Positions 24,342 through 33,111 of a stretch of 64,000 bases of DNA are shown here, piece after piece; positions within the stretch are counted from its first letter, which is position 1, and each line of letters opens with the position of its first letter. Under the pieces are notes generated by a model. The model was not told the origin of the DNA. It was given only the letters and a program-made list of their open reading frames with translations, and made no database searches. This DNA comes from CAWEQO01 sp963811225 (GTDB lineage: Bacteria > Chloroflexota > Anaerolineae > Anaerolineales > Anaerolineaceae). A program made the translations under genes and the position numbers. The DNA is taken from the NCBI GenBank assembly GCA_963811225.1, contig CAWEQO010000015.1:62001-126000 (forward strand). Reading direction: 5' to 3'.

Positions 24342-25249
24342 AGCTGGACGGTCACGAAGTCGACATCACCCATCCCGATAAAGTTCTTTTCCCCGACGCG
24401 GACATCACCAAAGGCGATCTGATCGAGTATTACGAGCGGGTCGCGCCCAGCATGCTGCCGCATCTCAAAGACCGTCCCGTCACCATGCAGCGCTTTCCCA
24501 ACGGTATCGAGAAGGGCGGCTTCTTTCAAAAGCAAGCCTCCGACTACTTCCCCGACTGGATCCGCCTGGCCGATATCGATCTTCTGCAAGAGGAGGAGGA
24601 CCAGCAGCAGGTGGTGGTGGAGAACTCCGCTACGCTGGTGTATCTCGCTAACCAGGCCGCCATCACCCTGCATGCCTGGCTCAGCCGGGCGGATAAGCTC
24701 TACTACCCCGACCGCATGATCTTCGATCTCGATCCCCACGACAGCGACTTTGGGCCGGTGCGCGAAGCCGCCCGTGAGCTGCGCCAGATGCTCCTGGAAG
24801 TCGGTCTTACGCCTTTCCTGATGACCACCGGCTCGCGCGGCTTGCACGTGGTCACCCCGCTGGACCGCACCACCGAGTTCGACCAGGTGCGCGAGTTCGC
24901 CAAAGACCTGGCGGACGTGGCCGCCGCCCGCCGCCCGGACAAGCTCACCACCGAGGTCCGCAAGGATGCCCGCAAAGGGCGCCTGTTCCTGGACTACTTG
25001 CGCAATTCTTATGCCCAGACCGCCGTTGCTCCTTATTCCGTGCGGGCCAAGCCCGGCGCGCCCGTCGCCGCCCCACTGCTGTGGAAAGAGTTGGGCGAGA
25101 GCGCCATGCGCTCGGGCCGCTTCACCATCCGCAACCTCTTCGACCGTCTCGACCAGCGCGGCGACCCCTGGCAGGATATGCTGTCGCATTCCAGGCCGCT
25201 GCGCCAGGCCTATGACGAGCTGCACAAGATGCAGGAAGCCAAGGCCTAA
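24338..25249 (+). CDS. LigD-type polymerase/primase domain protein
   Basis: 303 aa, matching the archaeo-eukaryotic primase-like polymerase domain of LigD. D-I-T-H-P-D-K-V-L-F-P at the start, the QRFPNGIEKGGFFQKQ strand, the catalytic acidic pair in FDLDPHDSDF and the H-V-V-T-P-L strand after SRGL are present. It adds (ribo)nucleotides at breaks during end joining. Neither Ku nor an ATP-dependent ligase gene is in the window, so those partners must be elsewhere or missing. Confidence 0.92.
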   Translation: MKLDGHEVDITHPDKVLFPDADITKGDLIEYYERVAPSMLPHLKDRPVTMQRFPNGIEKGGFFQKQASDYFPDWIRLADIDLLQEEEDQQQVVVENSATLVYLANQAAITLHAWLSRADKLYYPDRMIFDLDPHDSDFGPVREAARELRQMLLEVGLTPFLMTTGSRGLHVVTPLDRTTEFDQVREFAKDLADVAAARRPDKLTTEVRKDARKGRLFLDYLRNSYAQTAVAPYSVRAKPGAPVAAPLLWKELGESAMRSGRFTIRNLFDRLDQRGDPWQDMLSHSRPLRQAYDELHKMQEAKA

Positions 25250-25330
25250 AAAGAATAGAGAGTAGAAAACAGAGATCGGTGACTGCGCTTTTGCAGTCAC
25301 CGATCTCTGTTTTCTACTCTCTATTCTTTT
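25249..25330. terminator. 38-bp perfect inverted repeat between convergent genes
   Basis: Arms 25249-25286 and 25293-25330 are perfect reverse complements with a 6-nt loop (GCTTTT). The left arm begins at the last base of the ligD polymerase stop codon and the right arm ends six bases before the permease stop. A T-rich tract follows. Confidence 0.85.
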
Positions 25331-25335
25331 CTTTT

Positions 25336-26232
25336 TTATCCCTTGACCGATCCCGCCAGCAGGCCGCGTACGAAGTAGCGCTGCAGGGTGAAGAACACCA
25401 GCATCGGTAGGAGCACGGAGATGAAGGCCGCGGCCGTCAACACCTGCCAGTTGCCGCCCAACGAGTTGACCAAATTGCTGATCGTCACCGTCAGCGGGGC
25501 CACGGCTGGGCTGCCGCCCAGGTAGATCAAGGCCACCAGCAGGTCGTTCCATACCCACATGAACTGGAAGATCACCAGCGAGGCGAACGCCGGAATGGAG
25601 AGCGGCATCACGATCTGGAAGAACACGTTGAACGCCGACGCCCCATCCAGGTAGGCCGACTCGAACAGGTCCCTCGGCAGCCCGCCGAATGAATTTCTCA
25701 GCAGGTAGATCGCGAACGGCAGGCCGTAAGCGGCGTGCGCCAGCCACAAGGCCGGGAAGGTGCCCGTCGCGCCGATGTCGCTGTATATGCGTAGGACCGG
25801 GATAAACGTCATTTGAAGCGGGATCACCAGCAAGCCCACCACAATAACAAAAATAAAGTAGCGTCCGGGGAATTCCATCCAGGCGAAGGCGTAGGCCGCG
25901 AAGGCCGCTACCATGATCGGGATGATGGTGGCTGGGATGGCAATGAACAGGCTGTTGACGAAGCTGCGCAGCATGCCGGAGCGTGACAGCGCCTCGGCAT
26001 ACAGACTGGTGGTGAACTGGCCGGGATTGGCAAATGCCGTCCACCAGCCGGTATCGGCGATTGCCCGTGCAGGCCGGAAGGAGCTTACCAGCAGGCCGAT
26101 CACCGGAATGAGCCAGATGAGCGCGAGCCCAATCACGATAACATGTAAAGGAATCCGGCGGATGAACCTGGATAAAGGTCCGCCTGCTTTTCGAGTTTCA
26201 GGTACCTCTAGTTGCGTTGCTTCATCAGTCAT
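25336..26232 (-). CDS. carbohydrate ABC transporter permease (MalG type)
   Basis: 298 aa from the ATG at 26232, which has AGGAGG eight bases upstream; the open frame extends further but that part is the other permease gene in another frame. Six membrane segments are expected, with the first at about 28-50. The ATPase-contact EAA loop reads LPLSIPAFASL, following E-S-A-Y-L-D-G-A. It imports sugars together with the adjacent MalF-type permease and binding protein. Stop-start overlap TAATG with the upstream permease. No ATPase gene is near, so a shared MsiK-like ATPase is likely. Confidence 0.92.
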   Translation of the reverse strand: MTDEATQLEVPETRKAGGPLSRFIRRIPLHVIVIGLALIWLIPVIGLLVSSFRPARAIADTGWWTAFANPGQFTTSLYAEALSRSGMLRSFVNSLFIAIPATIIPIMVAAFAAYAFAWMEFPGRYFIFVIVVGLLVIPLQMTFIPVLRIYSDIGATGTFPALWLAHAAYGLPFAIYLLRNSFGGLPRDLFESAYLDGASAFNVFFQIVMPLSIPAFASLVIFQFMWVWNDLLVALIYLGGSPAVAPLTVTISNLVNSLGGNWQVLTAAAFISVLLPMLVFFTLQRYFVRGLLAGSVKG

Positions 26233-27206
26233 TATCGGATTGCCTCCTGTTCTCGGAATCGGTTGATGTTGTAAATCATGACGGGAATCACCGCCAGTAA
26301 AAGGATCACCGCGATGGAGCTGGCCCGTCCAAAGTTGCGGTAGTTGAACATCTCTTTGTACATGCGGTTGGCGATCACTTCGGTGCCAAGGTTGCCGTTG
26401 GTCATCACATAGACGATGTCGAAGATCTTCAACACGTTGATCACCATGGTTGTGACGACGACAGCGATGGTGGTGCTGATCATCGGAAGCATGATGTTGA
26501 AGAAGATCTGAACTTCGCTTGCGCCGTCCACCCGGGCGGCTTCCATGACTTCGTCTGGGATACTCTTTAAACCGGCCGATAAGATCACCATGGCGAAACC
26601 GGTCCACATCCAGATACCGATTGCGATCAACGCCAGGTTATTCCAGGTGGTATCGAACAGAAACGACGTGGGTTGGTAGTTCGGGAAAATGGAGAGCAAT
26701 AAAGCGTTGATGGTGCCGGTTTGAGGCTGGTTCGGGGGCTGGTAATCGTACATCAGCTTCCAGATGACGCCCGCAGCCACGTAAGAGATGGCCATTGGCA
26801 GGAAGATGGCCGATTTGGCAGCCGATTCGTAAGGCACCCGGTCGACCAGCACGGCGATCAGAAGGCCGAACAAGACCGTCCCGAGGGTGAAAACAACCAG
26901 CCATAAAAGGTTATTTTTCAGCGCTTCCAGCATGACGCTGCTGGTAAAGATATACAGGTAGTTTTGCAAGCCAATGAAGTTGGTCGATTTGGCGTCTAAA
27001 AAGCTCAAGTAAAACGTGTTGATAACCGGATAGATCAAATAGAAAATTAACAGTAAACCCGCCGGTAAGACCCATAACCAAGGGCGCACCCGATCCTGCC
27101 AGACCTGCGAAACGCGTCCCATGACCCACTCGACCAGCGCTACGTAGGCGACGGTAGCGGCAGGGACGCCCAGAACAACGACCACAGCCAGAAGGATACG
27201 ACTCAT
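26232..27206 (-). CDS. carbohydrate ABC transporter permease (MalF type)
   Basis: 324 aa, several membrane helices; an extra N-terminal helix precedes the conserved P-W-L-W-V-L-P-A-G-L-L-L-I-F region. The EAA loop (E-A-A-R-V-D-G-A-S, then IMLPMISTTIAVV) is clear. The long loop after the W-K-L-M-Y-D segment is typical of alpha-glucoside-type transporters such as AglF. It is the second gene of the operon after the binding protein and overlaps the next permease by one base. Confidence 0.92.
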   Translation of the reverse strand: MSRILLAVVVVLGVPAATVAYVALVEWVMGRVSQVWQDRVRPWLWVLPAGLLLIFYLIYPVINTFYLSFLDAKSTNFIGLQNYLYIFTSSVMLEALKNNLLWLVVFTLGTVLFGLLIAVLVDRVPYESAAKSAIFLPMAISYVAAGVIWKLMYDYQPPNQPQTGTINALLLSIFPNYQPTSFLFDTTWNNLALIAIGIWMWTGFAMVILSAGLKSIPDEVMEAARVDGASEVQIFFNIMLPMISTTIAVVVTTMVINVLKIFDIVYVMTNGNLGTEVIANRMYKEMFNYRNFGRASSIAVILLLAVIPVMIYNINRFREQEAIR

Positions 27207-27246
27207 TGCTGCCCCTTTCTTGTATTACAGCTAAATTTGGAAGAAA

Positions 27247-27275
27247 GGGGGCAGCCCGTAAGCCGGGCTGCCCCC
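27247..27275 (-). terminator. GC-rich hairpin between binding-protein and permease genes
   Basis: GGGGGCAGCCCG / CGGGCTGCCCCC with a 5-nt loop, followed on the minus strand by TTTCTT. Such intercistronic hairpins usually stabilise the binding-protein mRNA and reduce permease expression. Confidence 0.7.
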
Positions 27276-27289
27276 TGAATGTCGAGACA

Positions 27290-28795
27290 TTAAGGTGTAG
27301 CGGTAGCGGCTGCCCCTTGTTGGCTGTATGCATCCTGAGCGACTTGCTCGATTTGCTGCAGGATATTGTCGAGATCGCTGGGGTTCGAGACGTAGTCCAG
27401 AATGCCGGACCAGAAGGCATTGTTGACAGCTTCGGGCATCTGGTCTGAGGCGTCGAAGCGCACGGCCGGAGCGGTGGCGATCGTCTCAGCTTCTTTCTGA
27501 GTCAGCTCATCCGGATACGCGCTTGCAGGAACGCTCCTATTGGCCGAGAGGAACCCGCCGCGCTGTGCCCAGATGGACTGCGCGTCGGCGGTGGTCAGCC
27601 AGTTCAACAGAGCTTCAGCCTGCGGCGTGTCGTTGAACATGCCGAACAGGTCGCCGGCGACTTCCACCGGGGCTTCATTTTGACCCTTCGGAGGGAAGGG
27701 GAAGAAATTGTAATCGGCGCTGGCGCCCGCTTTAAGATCGGGGAACTGATCGGTGATGAAGCCGGGCATGAAGCTGGCCGAGTGGGTCATGTAGCAGCCC
27801 ACCGGATCGGAGAACAGCGGGAAGGCTGCCTCGCCAAAGTTCGTGGAGAGAACATACTGCTGTCCGCCATAAACCATGTCCGGATTGTTGACGATGTCGC
27901 CAAAGTCTTGCCAGGCCTGCTTGATCTGATCCGACGTCCATGGGATTTCGTGCTTCACCCACTGGTCGTAGACCTGCGGCCCAGCGTCAACCAGGACGAA
28001 GTCCTCAATCCAGTCGGTACCCGGCCAACCGGAGGCCGCGCCCAATTCGAGCGCGATACACCAGGGCGCATTGCCGTTACTGATGATCGTCTGTTCGAGC
28101 TGCTGCATCTGGTCCCAGTTTTGAGGGACGGTGTAATTGTTGGCGTTGAAGGCTTGCGGGTTGTACCAGATCTGACTCTTCAGAGACGCCTTGATGAAAA
28201 TACCGTACAGGTTGCCGTTGACCGTGGCCAGATCGAGCCAACCCTGATCGTAGTCGTTTTGCAGTGAGCTGAGATCCAGCACTTGGTTTAACGGGACCAG
28301 AGCGCCGGAAGCGGCGAACTCATTCAACTGACCTGGACCGGGAACGCCGGCCAGTTCAGGCGGGTTACCGCCCTGAACGCGGGTGGTCAGCACGGCGTTC
28401 AAGTCGCGCGTGCCTTCATATTGCACCTGGACGCCGGTGCAATCTTCAAAGGGCTGCACCATGGCCATAAAGCTATCTTGCTCGGCTCCGCCCCAGGTAG
28501 CCAACACGTTCACGGTACCGCCTAAATCTTGATATTGAGACAGGACACCTGGGCAGTTTCCGGCTCCACCTGCGGCAGTCGTCGCGGCTGGGGTTTCAGC
28601 TGCCATGGTTGCGGCAGGTGTCTCTGCCCCAGCGGCCATGGTGGGGGCCAGTGTGGCCGGCGGGAGCGTTTCTACGCCGCCCTCAGCGACTGTAGGAACT
28701 ACGGTTTCGTTCGCAGCTCCAGGACCGCAAGCTGCAATGCCAAGGGCGAAAACCATGAAAAGGCTCAGGGTCACCCATACTTTACGTGAAAACAT
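27290..28795 (-). CDS. ABC transporter sugar-binding lipoprotein (family 1)
   Basis: 501 aa from the ATG at 28795 with AAGGAGGA upstream. Signal peptide with lipobox LGIAAC, a Thr/Ala/Pro-rich linker to about residue 75, then an extracellular solute-binding domain (N-V-L-A-T-W-G-G-A-E near the start, G-D-L-F-G-M-F hinge, L-L-N-W-L-T-T-A-D-A-Q-S-I-W and R-G-G-F-L-S-A-N-R toward the end) resembling alpha-glucoside-binding AglE proteins. It captures the sugar outside the membrane for the two permeases that follow. Ligand is inferred only. Confidence 0.9.
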   Translation of the reverse strand: MFSRKVWVTLSLFMVFALGIAACGPGAANETVVPTVAEGGVETLPPATLAPTMAAGAETPAATMAAETPAATTAAGGAGNCPGVLSQYQDLGGTVNVLATWGGAEQDSFMAMVQPFEDCTGVQVQYEGTRDLNAVLTTRVQGGNPPELAGVPGPGQLNEFAASGALVPLNQVLDLSSLQNDYDQGWLDLATVNGNLYGIFIKASLKSQIWYNPQAFNANNYTVPQNWDQMQQLEQTIISNGNAPWCIALELGAASGWPGTDWIEDFVLVDAGPQVYDQWVKHEIPWTSDQIKQAWQDFGDIVNNPDMVYGGQQYVLSTNFGEAAFPLFSDPVGCYMTHSASFMPGFITDQFPDLKAGASADYNFFPFPPKGQNEAPVEVAGDLFGMFNDTPQAEALLNWLTTADAQSIWAQRGGFLSANRSVPASAYPDELTQKEAETIATAPAVRFDASDQMPEAVNNAFWSGILDYVSNPSDLDNILQQIEQVAQDAYSQQGAAATATP

Positions 28796-29047
28796 ATCTT
28801 CCTCCTTAAATCGGTTGTCGATCAATAAGAAACAACGAGTGGAATTGTTTAAAGAAAGCAAATAAGCTGTGTGTTCACCACCTCCTTCGATCGGGCCCGA
28901 ATCGTATGCTTCCATGCGAACCGGCCGTGGTGGGCGGAACTTAAAATGAATAGCCCCCACACTTACATTAACATAAAAAATGCTGTTGAGAGGTTGGGTT
29001 GGGGGTATTCTAAGACTGAAATGAGGAAAAAAAGTTGGGTTTCGGTT
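28796..29047. other. leader/promoter region of the sugar ABC operon
   Basis: 252 bp without a gene. Contains short AT-rich tracts and a repeated GGTTGGGTTGGGGG-like purine stretch. The promoter should be here but I cannot place it with confidence. Confidence 0.4.
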
Positions 29048-29061
29048 GGAAAGCGCTTTGA
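29048..29061 (-). promoter_or_regulatory. LacI-family-type operator
   Basis: GGAAAGCGCTTTGA with a perfect AAAGCGCTTT core (29050-29059), the CG-centred palindrome typical of LacI/CcpA-like repressors. It lies about 250 bp upstream of the sugar-binding protein start. No LacI-type gene is in the window and no clear promoter pair could be fixed between them. Confidence 0.5.
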
Positions 29062-29072
29062 GAGGCGGACCG

Positions 29073-29990
29073 CTACCCAATCTCTAGCGGCTGCCCCTTC
29101 AACGGATCCAACACAAGCTCGATGGCCCCTTGCGGACACTTGTCCACGCAAACGCCGCAGCCCATGCATTTCTCGCTGTCAACAACCGAGGTGAAGCCGT
29201 CTACCGAGAGCGCCTCAAACTGGCAGTATGCATTGCACGTGCCGCATTGGATGCACAAATCCGTGTTGATCTCGGCCCGGTAACCCGACGATGCGAGCAT
29301 CGGCACCCCATTTCGCTGCGCCTGCATGGCCCCGCAGCAGCACGAGCAGCAGTTGCAGATGGCATAGAAGCGCCCCAACATGGCATCCTTAAAGAAGGCG
29401 TGCGCCACGTGTCCTCGAGCGTGCTCGGCTTGCAAGAGCTGATCGGCTTCCTCCGTCGTAATCCAGCGCGAGCGCTCTGGATGGTGATCGTGGACGAACC
29501 CGGCAAACGGCTCACCGACGATCAGGCACACGTCCAGCGGCAGGCAGGGATTGGCGCGCGAGGACCGGCACGGGCAATCCAGCACGATGATGTGATCGGG
29601 ATGCTGCATGATAATGCTGCGCGCTTTACTGTAGGGAATCACCTGCTCCAGGTCTTCGATATGGATCGGCTCCTTAATGCTGACCAGCTGCCGGGCCGTC
29701 TCCAGCGGCACCACCTTGCCGTGATAGGTGTCTGCGAAGGTCACGGTCGGTTTGCTGTCGTCCGACTTCGTCCGCGCCGGGAACAGCCTGGTGAAAAAGT
29801 TCGCCACCGGGCGGATCACCTTGTTAAGTGGGTGCTCGCCCGTGCCAATGCCGATGTACAGGTACGGCCAGCGGCCATACACGTACCCGTGCACGAAGTC
29901 GAACAGCGAATATCCCCGCATCCTGCGGCCTTCCCGATAAAACGCCTGCGTCGATGTTTGCACCAGCCGGAACTTTTTCTTTTCTTTCAT
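29073..29990 (-). CDS. Cys-rich 4Fe-4S ferredoxin-domain protein
   Basis: 305 aa. The C-terminal part holds two ferredoxin clusters: CIQCGTCNAYC and CMGCGVCVDKCP. Upstream there are further cysteine groups, DCPCRSSRANPC and CNCCSCCCG, which could hold another cofactor. The N-terminal third is basic and has an aromatic RRMRGYSLFDFVHGYVYGRW segment, possibly membrane-associated. Such proteins are annotated only as ferredoxins; the electron donor and acceptor are unknown. It is transcribed alone, upstream of the sugar operon. Confidence 0.8.
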   Translation of the reverse strand: MKEKKKFRLVQTSTQAFYREGRRMRGYSLFDFVHGYVYGRWPYLYIGIGTGEHPLNKVIRPVANFFTRLFPARTKSDDSKPTVTFADTYHGKVVPLETARQLVSIKEPIHIEDLEQVIPYSKARSIIMQHPDHIIVLDCPCRSSRANPCLPLDVCLIVGEPFAGFVHDHHPERSRWITTEEADQLLQAEHARGHVAHAFFKDAMLGRFYAICNCCSCCCGAMQAQRNGVPMLASSGYRAEINTDLCIQCGTCNAYCQFEALSVDGFTSVVDSEKCMGCGVCVDKCPQGAIELVLDPLKGQPLEIG

Positions 29991-30190
29991 CTGGCCCTCG
30001 CTTTCGTGATCTCACTCATTTTACCCTCTTCAGGCCTTTATGGCTGCATATTCTCTTTATCAGGCGAAAGGTCCATCCTGGGAACCCTACGCCTCCCTCC
30101 AACGTCTAAGCATAAGATACACGCAATCATCGACTATAATAAACGCGCATACCAAAACTGCACAGAAAGCGCATACCTGGAGAACCGCCC

Positions 30191-31150
30191 GTGAAAAAAC
30201 TGAGCTTACCCATCCTCATGATCGCAGCCCTGCTCGTTCTCAGCAGCTGTAACTTCCCATCCGGCGCCGCCACCGCCACTGTCGCCCCCATGGACGCCAT
30301 CAACACCGCCGCCGCCCAGACCGTCATCGCCATGTCGACCGCCCTGGCAGCTACCACGCCCGCCCCCGCCACCGGTGACTCCACCCAGGCCCCGCAAGAG
30401 ACCGCCGTCCCGGCGACTGACCTGCCCGTCGTGACGCTGCCGCCTCTGGCCTCCGCCACGCCCGCTTCCGGCGGCTCTGCGACTGTTTGCGACCGCATGA
30501 AGTTCGTCAAAGACATTACCGTTCCCGATCATACATCCTTCGCTCCCAATACCAGTTTCACCAAGACCTGGCGGCTGCAAAACGCCGGGACTTGCACCTG
30601 GACCAGCGGTTACCACCTGGTGTTCGATACCGGCGACGCCTTGAACGGGCCGTCTTCGATCAGCCTGCCCGGGAACGTAGCCCCCGGCCAGGAGGTGGAT
30701 GTATCCATCAACTTGAAAACCCCCGCCGACACCGGAGAGTACACCGGCTATTGGAAGCTGGAGAACGCCTCCGGTCACCGCTTCGGTTGGGGCGACGGCG
30801 ACAAGGCGATTTGGGCCATTGTGGACGTGAAAACCACTCCGGTTCCATTTGCCGTGATCGGTGTCGATATGTCTGTCGATCATGACAATGTCGTTGCCGA
30901 TTGCCCCTACGCATACACCTTTGATATCAGCATCCGCACCAGCGGCGACGGTTCCGTTACCTATTACCTCGAGTCCAGCGACGGCCAAACGACTAGCTTA
31001 AGAGAGGTCAACTTCAGCAAAGCCGAAACGGTGAGCGTATCCCGTACGATGAAGTTTGACAAAGATTTCCAGGGTTGGGTGAAAGTATACATCGACAACC
31101 CCAATCATCAGTACTTCGGACGCGTCAACCTGAAGCTCGACTGCAATTAA
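30191..31150 (+). CDS. lipoprotein with NBR1-type Ig-like domain
   Basis: 319 aa starting at GTG. Lipobox LSSC (Cys near residue 20) is followed by a Thr/Ala/Pro-rich linker to about 95. The central domain carries the NBR1/Nbr1-FW pattern: F-V-K-D-I-T-V-P-D, F-T-K-T-W-R-L-Q-N-A-G-T-C-T-W, and G-Y-W-K-L-E-N-A-S-G-H-R-F-G. A second beta domain fills 210-319. In Chloroflexota these domains are frequent in surface lipoproteins, presumably for protein or polysaccharide binding. A TATAAT box lies at 30135-30140. Role unknown. Confidence 0.85.
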   Translation: MKKLSLPILMIAALLVLSSCNFPSGAATATVAPMDAINTAAAQTVIAMSTALAATTPAPATGDSTQAPQETAVPATDLPVVTLPPLASATPASGGSATVCDRMKFVKDITVPDHTSFAPNTSFTKTWRLQNAGTCTWTSGYHLVFDTGDALNGPSSISLPGNVAPGQEVDVSINLKTPADTGEYTGYWKLENASGHRFGWGDGDKAIWAIVDVKTTPVPFAVIGVDMSVDHDNVVADCPYAYTFDISIRTSGDGSVTYYLESSDGQTTSLREVNFSKAETVSVSRTMKFDKDFQGWVKVYIDNPNHQYFGRVNLKLDCN

Positions 31151-31160
31151 GAGCGCCAGG

Positions 31161-31204
31161 AACGGCTCAGGCGGTGGCGTCATGGTGCCGCCGCCTGAGC
31201 CGTT
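31161..31204 (+). terminator. terminator after the NBR1-domain gene
   Basis: AACGGCTCAGGCGG... / ...CCGCCTGAGCCGTT hairpin (31161-31178 with 31187-31204), located between convergent genes. Confidence 0.8.
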
Positions 31205-31215
31205 AAAAAGCCTTC

Positions 31216-31509
31216 CTATACCCGCGTGTATTCACGTGACACGAAGAAATTCGTACGCTCCGGCATGTCTCCCGCATCGCAGAACATCTGCACGCACGGA
31301 TCATCCTCACCGGCTTCCTTACAGCGCTTGTAGGTTTCCTCGTCTCGCCAGATCGAGATCACTTGCCAGTTACGCTTGTTGTCAGTGGAATGGATGAGAA
31401 AAGAATGCAGCAGTCCCTCTGGAGGACGATGAATGGCTTTGGCATAAGACTGCTCCAATCGCGACCAGTTCTCGCTCGATACATTCCCGGATAGAACCGT
31501 TAAATACAT
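31216..31509 (-). CDS. antibiotic-biosynthesis-monooxygenase (ABM)-like small protein
   Basis: 97 aa with the length and pattern of dimeric alpha-beta barrel ABM proteins: a first strand MYLTVLSGNV, a helix ending in G-L-L-H-S-F-L-I-H-S, then the W-Q-V-I-S-I-W-R-D-E-E-T-Y strand-helix. Such folds act as small oxygenases, heme-handling or ligand-binding proteins; no cofactor site is visible. AGGAGG lies upstream of the ATG. Weak family call, gene call good. Confidence 0.65.
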   Translation of the reverse strand: MYLTVLSGNVSSENWSRLEQSYAKAIHRPPEGLLHSFLIHSTDNKRNWQVISIWRDEETYKRCKEAGEDDPCVQMFCDAGDMPERTNFFVSREYTRV

Positions 31510-31884
31510 CCCATCCTCCTTTCACTGTTAACCGGAACTCTCCTCATGATTCATTATACAGAAAATTGGATGGCATAGAAATAGCTTATTTGGAATAGAA
31601 ATAACCTGTTCCTTAACAGGGGCGCCTTAAATCACCAATGCGATTGTGCTTGCACAATCGCATTGGATAATCCACATTCCGGGGACGGCTTATGAGTCCA
31701 TCAAAAATCCAGCCAGATACCGTTAATAGAAACCCAACCCGGGCTTCAGCGCTGGGCTATGGGTGGCAGCAATGAATATCCTTCCTCTCACCGGTTGGGT
31801 GAAAGGATCGGCAGGTTAGCGCCTGCGGATAGGTTGTCGGTCCATATTTTAACGCCAGCGCGAATCGTGCTGTGTCTCTCGAAC
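31510..31884. other. intergenic region downstream of ftsZ
   Basis: 375 bp without a supported gene. Holds a 15-bp inverted repeat CCAATGCGATTGTGC (31635-31649 with 31652-31666) separated by only two bases, and a CTTCAGCGCTGGG patch near 31743. No T-run follows the hairpin on either strand. It may mark the end of the dcw transcript. Confidence 0.45.
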
Positions 31885-33042
31885 CTAACGGTGGTTCCTG
31901 TTCCTCAGGAACGCCGGGATGTCGAGGTCATCGGTGTTGACCATCCGTGGCTGGAACTCCGAGGGCGCCGATTGGCTGGTGGAGGGACGCTCCGTCTTTT
32001 CCAAGGGCTGCTGTGAACGCGGCTGGCTTGAGCGGATCTCTTCATGCTTGGCAGCAGGGCGCTCGACCGATACGGGTCGCATCCCTGCCCGGTCAAAACC
32101 CGTCGCGATTACCGTCACGCGGACCTCGTCGCCCAGGTTCGGGTCGATCACTGCGCCGAAGATCAGGTTGACATCCGGATGTGCGGTCTCTTTGATGATC
32201 GCAGCGGCCGTGTTAACCTCGAATAGGGTCAGGTCCGATCCGCCGGTCACGTTGAACAGGATGCCGCGCGCACCGTCAATCGTGATGTCCAGCAGCTGGC
32301 TGGAGATCGCCATCTCGGCCGACACGCGAGCCCGGTCCTCGCCTGAAGCCCGGCCAACCGCCATCAATGCGGCGCCGCCCTCAGACATGATCGCCCGCAC
32401 GTCTGCGAAGTCCAGATTGATCAAGCCGGGCACCGTGATCAATTCCGAGATGCCCTGGATGCCCTGGCGCAGCACATCGTCTGCCACCTGGAAGGCGTCC
32501 TGCAAGCTGGCGCGCTTGTCCACGATCTGCAGCAGGCGGTCGTTGGGGATCACGATCAAGGTGTCCGCCTGCTCTTTGAGCTTGGCGATGCCCTGCTCGG
32601 CCGACTGCTGGCGGCGCATTCCCTCAAAGGTGAACGGCCGGGTGACCACACCGATGGTCAGGGCGCCCACTTCTTTGGCAATCTGCGCCACGATCGGCGC
32701 TGCACCGGTGCCGGTGCCGCCGCCCAGTCCCGCCGTCACGAAGACCATGTCGGAGCCTTTGAGCACTTCGTACAGCTCTTCTGCCGACTCTTCGGCGGCT
32801 TTGCGGCCCATCTCAGGTTGACCGCCAGCCCCCAGACCGCGGGTGACTTTCTCTCCCACACGAACGCGGGTCGGCGCCTGTGACAGGAGCAGCGCCTGGC
32901 CATCGGTATTGATGGCGATGAATTCGACTCCCTGCATGCCGTAGTCAATCATGCGATTGACGGCGTTGCAGCCCCCACCGCCCACACCTACAACCTTGAT
33001 GCGGGCAAACAACTCGGGTTGAGCTTGCGATAGTTGGTCCAT
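31885..33042 (-). CDS. ftsZ: cell division protein FtsZ
   Basis: 385 aa from the ATG at 33042 (GGGAGA upstream). GTP-binding VVGVGGGGCNAVNRM, the tubulin signature GLGGGTGTGAAP, the T7 loop LINLDFADVRAIMSEGG and a C-terminal tail ending DDLDIPAFLRNRNHR, the peptide that binds FtsA. It polymerises into the Z ring that organises septal wall synthesis. It is the last gene of the dcw operon, 70 bp after ftsA. Confidence 0.98.
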   Translation of the reverse strand: MDQLSQAQPELFARIKVVGVGGGGCNAVNRMIDYGMQGVEFIAINTDGQALLLSQAPTRVRVGEKVTRGLGAGGQPEMGRKAAEESAEELYEVLKGSDMVFVTAGLGGGTGTGAAPIVAQIAKEVGALTIGVVTRPFTFEGMRRQQSAEQGIAKLKEQADTLIVIPNDRLLQIVDKRASLQDAFQVADDVLRQGIQGISELITVPGLINLDFADVRAIMSEGGAALMAVGRASGEDRARVSAEMAISSQLLDITIDGARGILFNVTGGSDLTLFEVNTAAAIIKETAHPDVNLIFGAVIDPNLGDEVRVTVIATGFDRAGMRPVSVERPAAKHEEIRSSQPRSQQPLEKTERPSTSQSAPSEFQPRMVNTDDLDIPAFLRNRNHR

Positions 33043-33111
33043 TACTTTTCTCCCTTTCAACTAAACAGCTAAATAGATGCAGCAGATTGACTGGTGCATA
33101 AGCCGGCGAGC

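Noticed and set aside
24155..26044. 629-codon minus-strand open frame across ligD and permease genes
   Set aside because: Opposes well-supported LigD genes and covers a permease in another frame; no coherent family sequence.
26233..26607. N-terminal extension of the MalG-type permease
   Set aside because: It overlaps the MalF-type gene in another frame; the ATG at 26232 has AGGAGG and fits family length.
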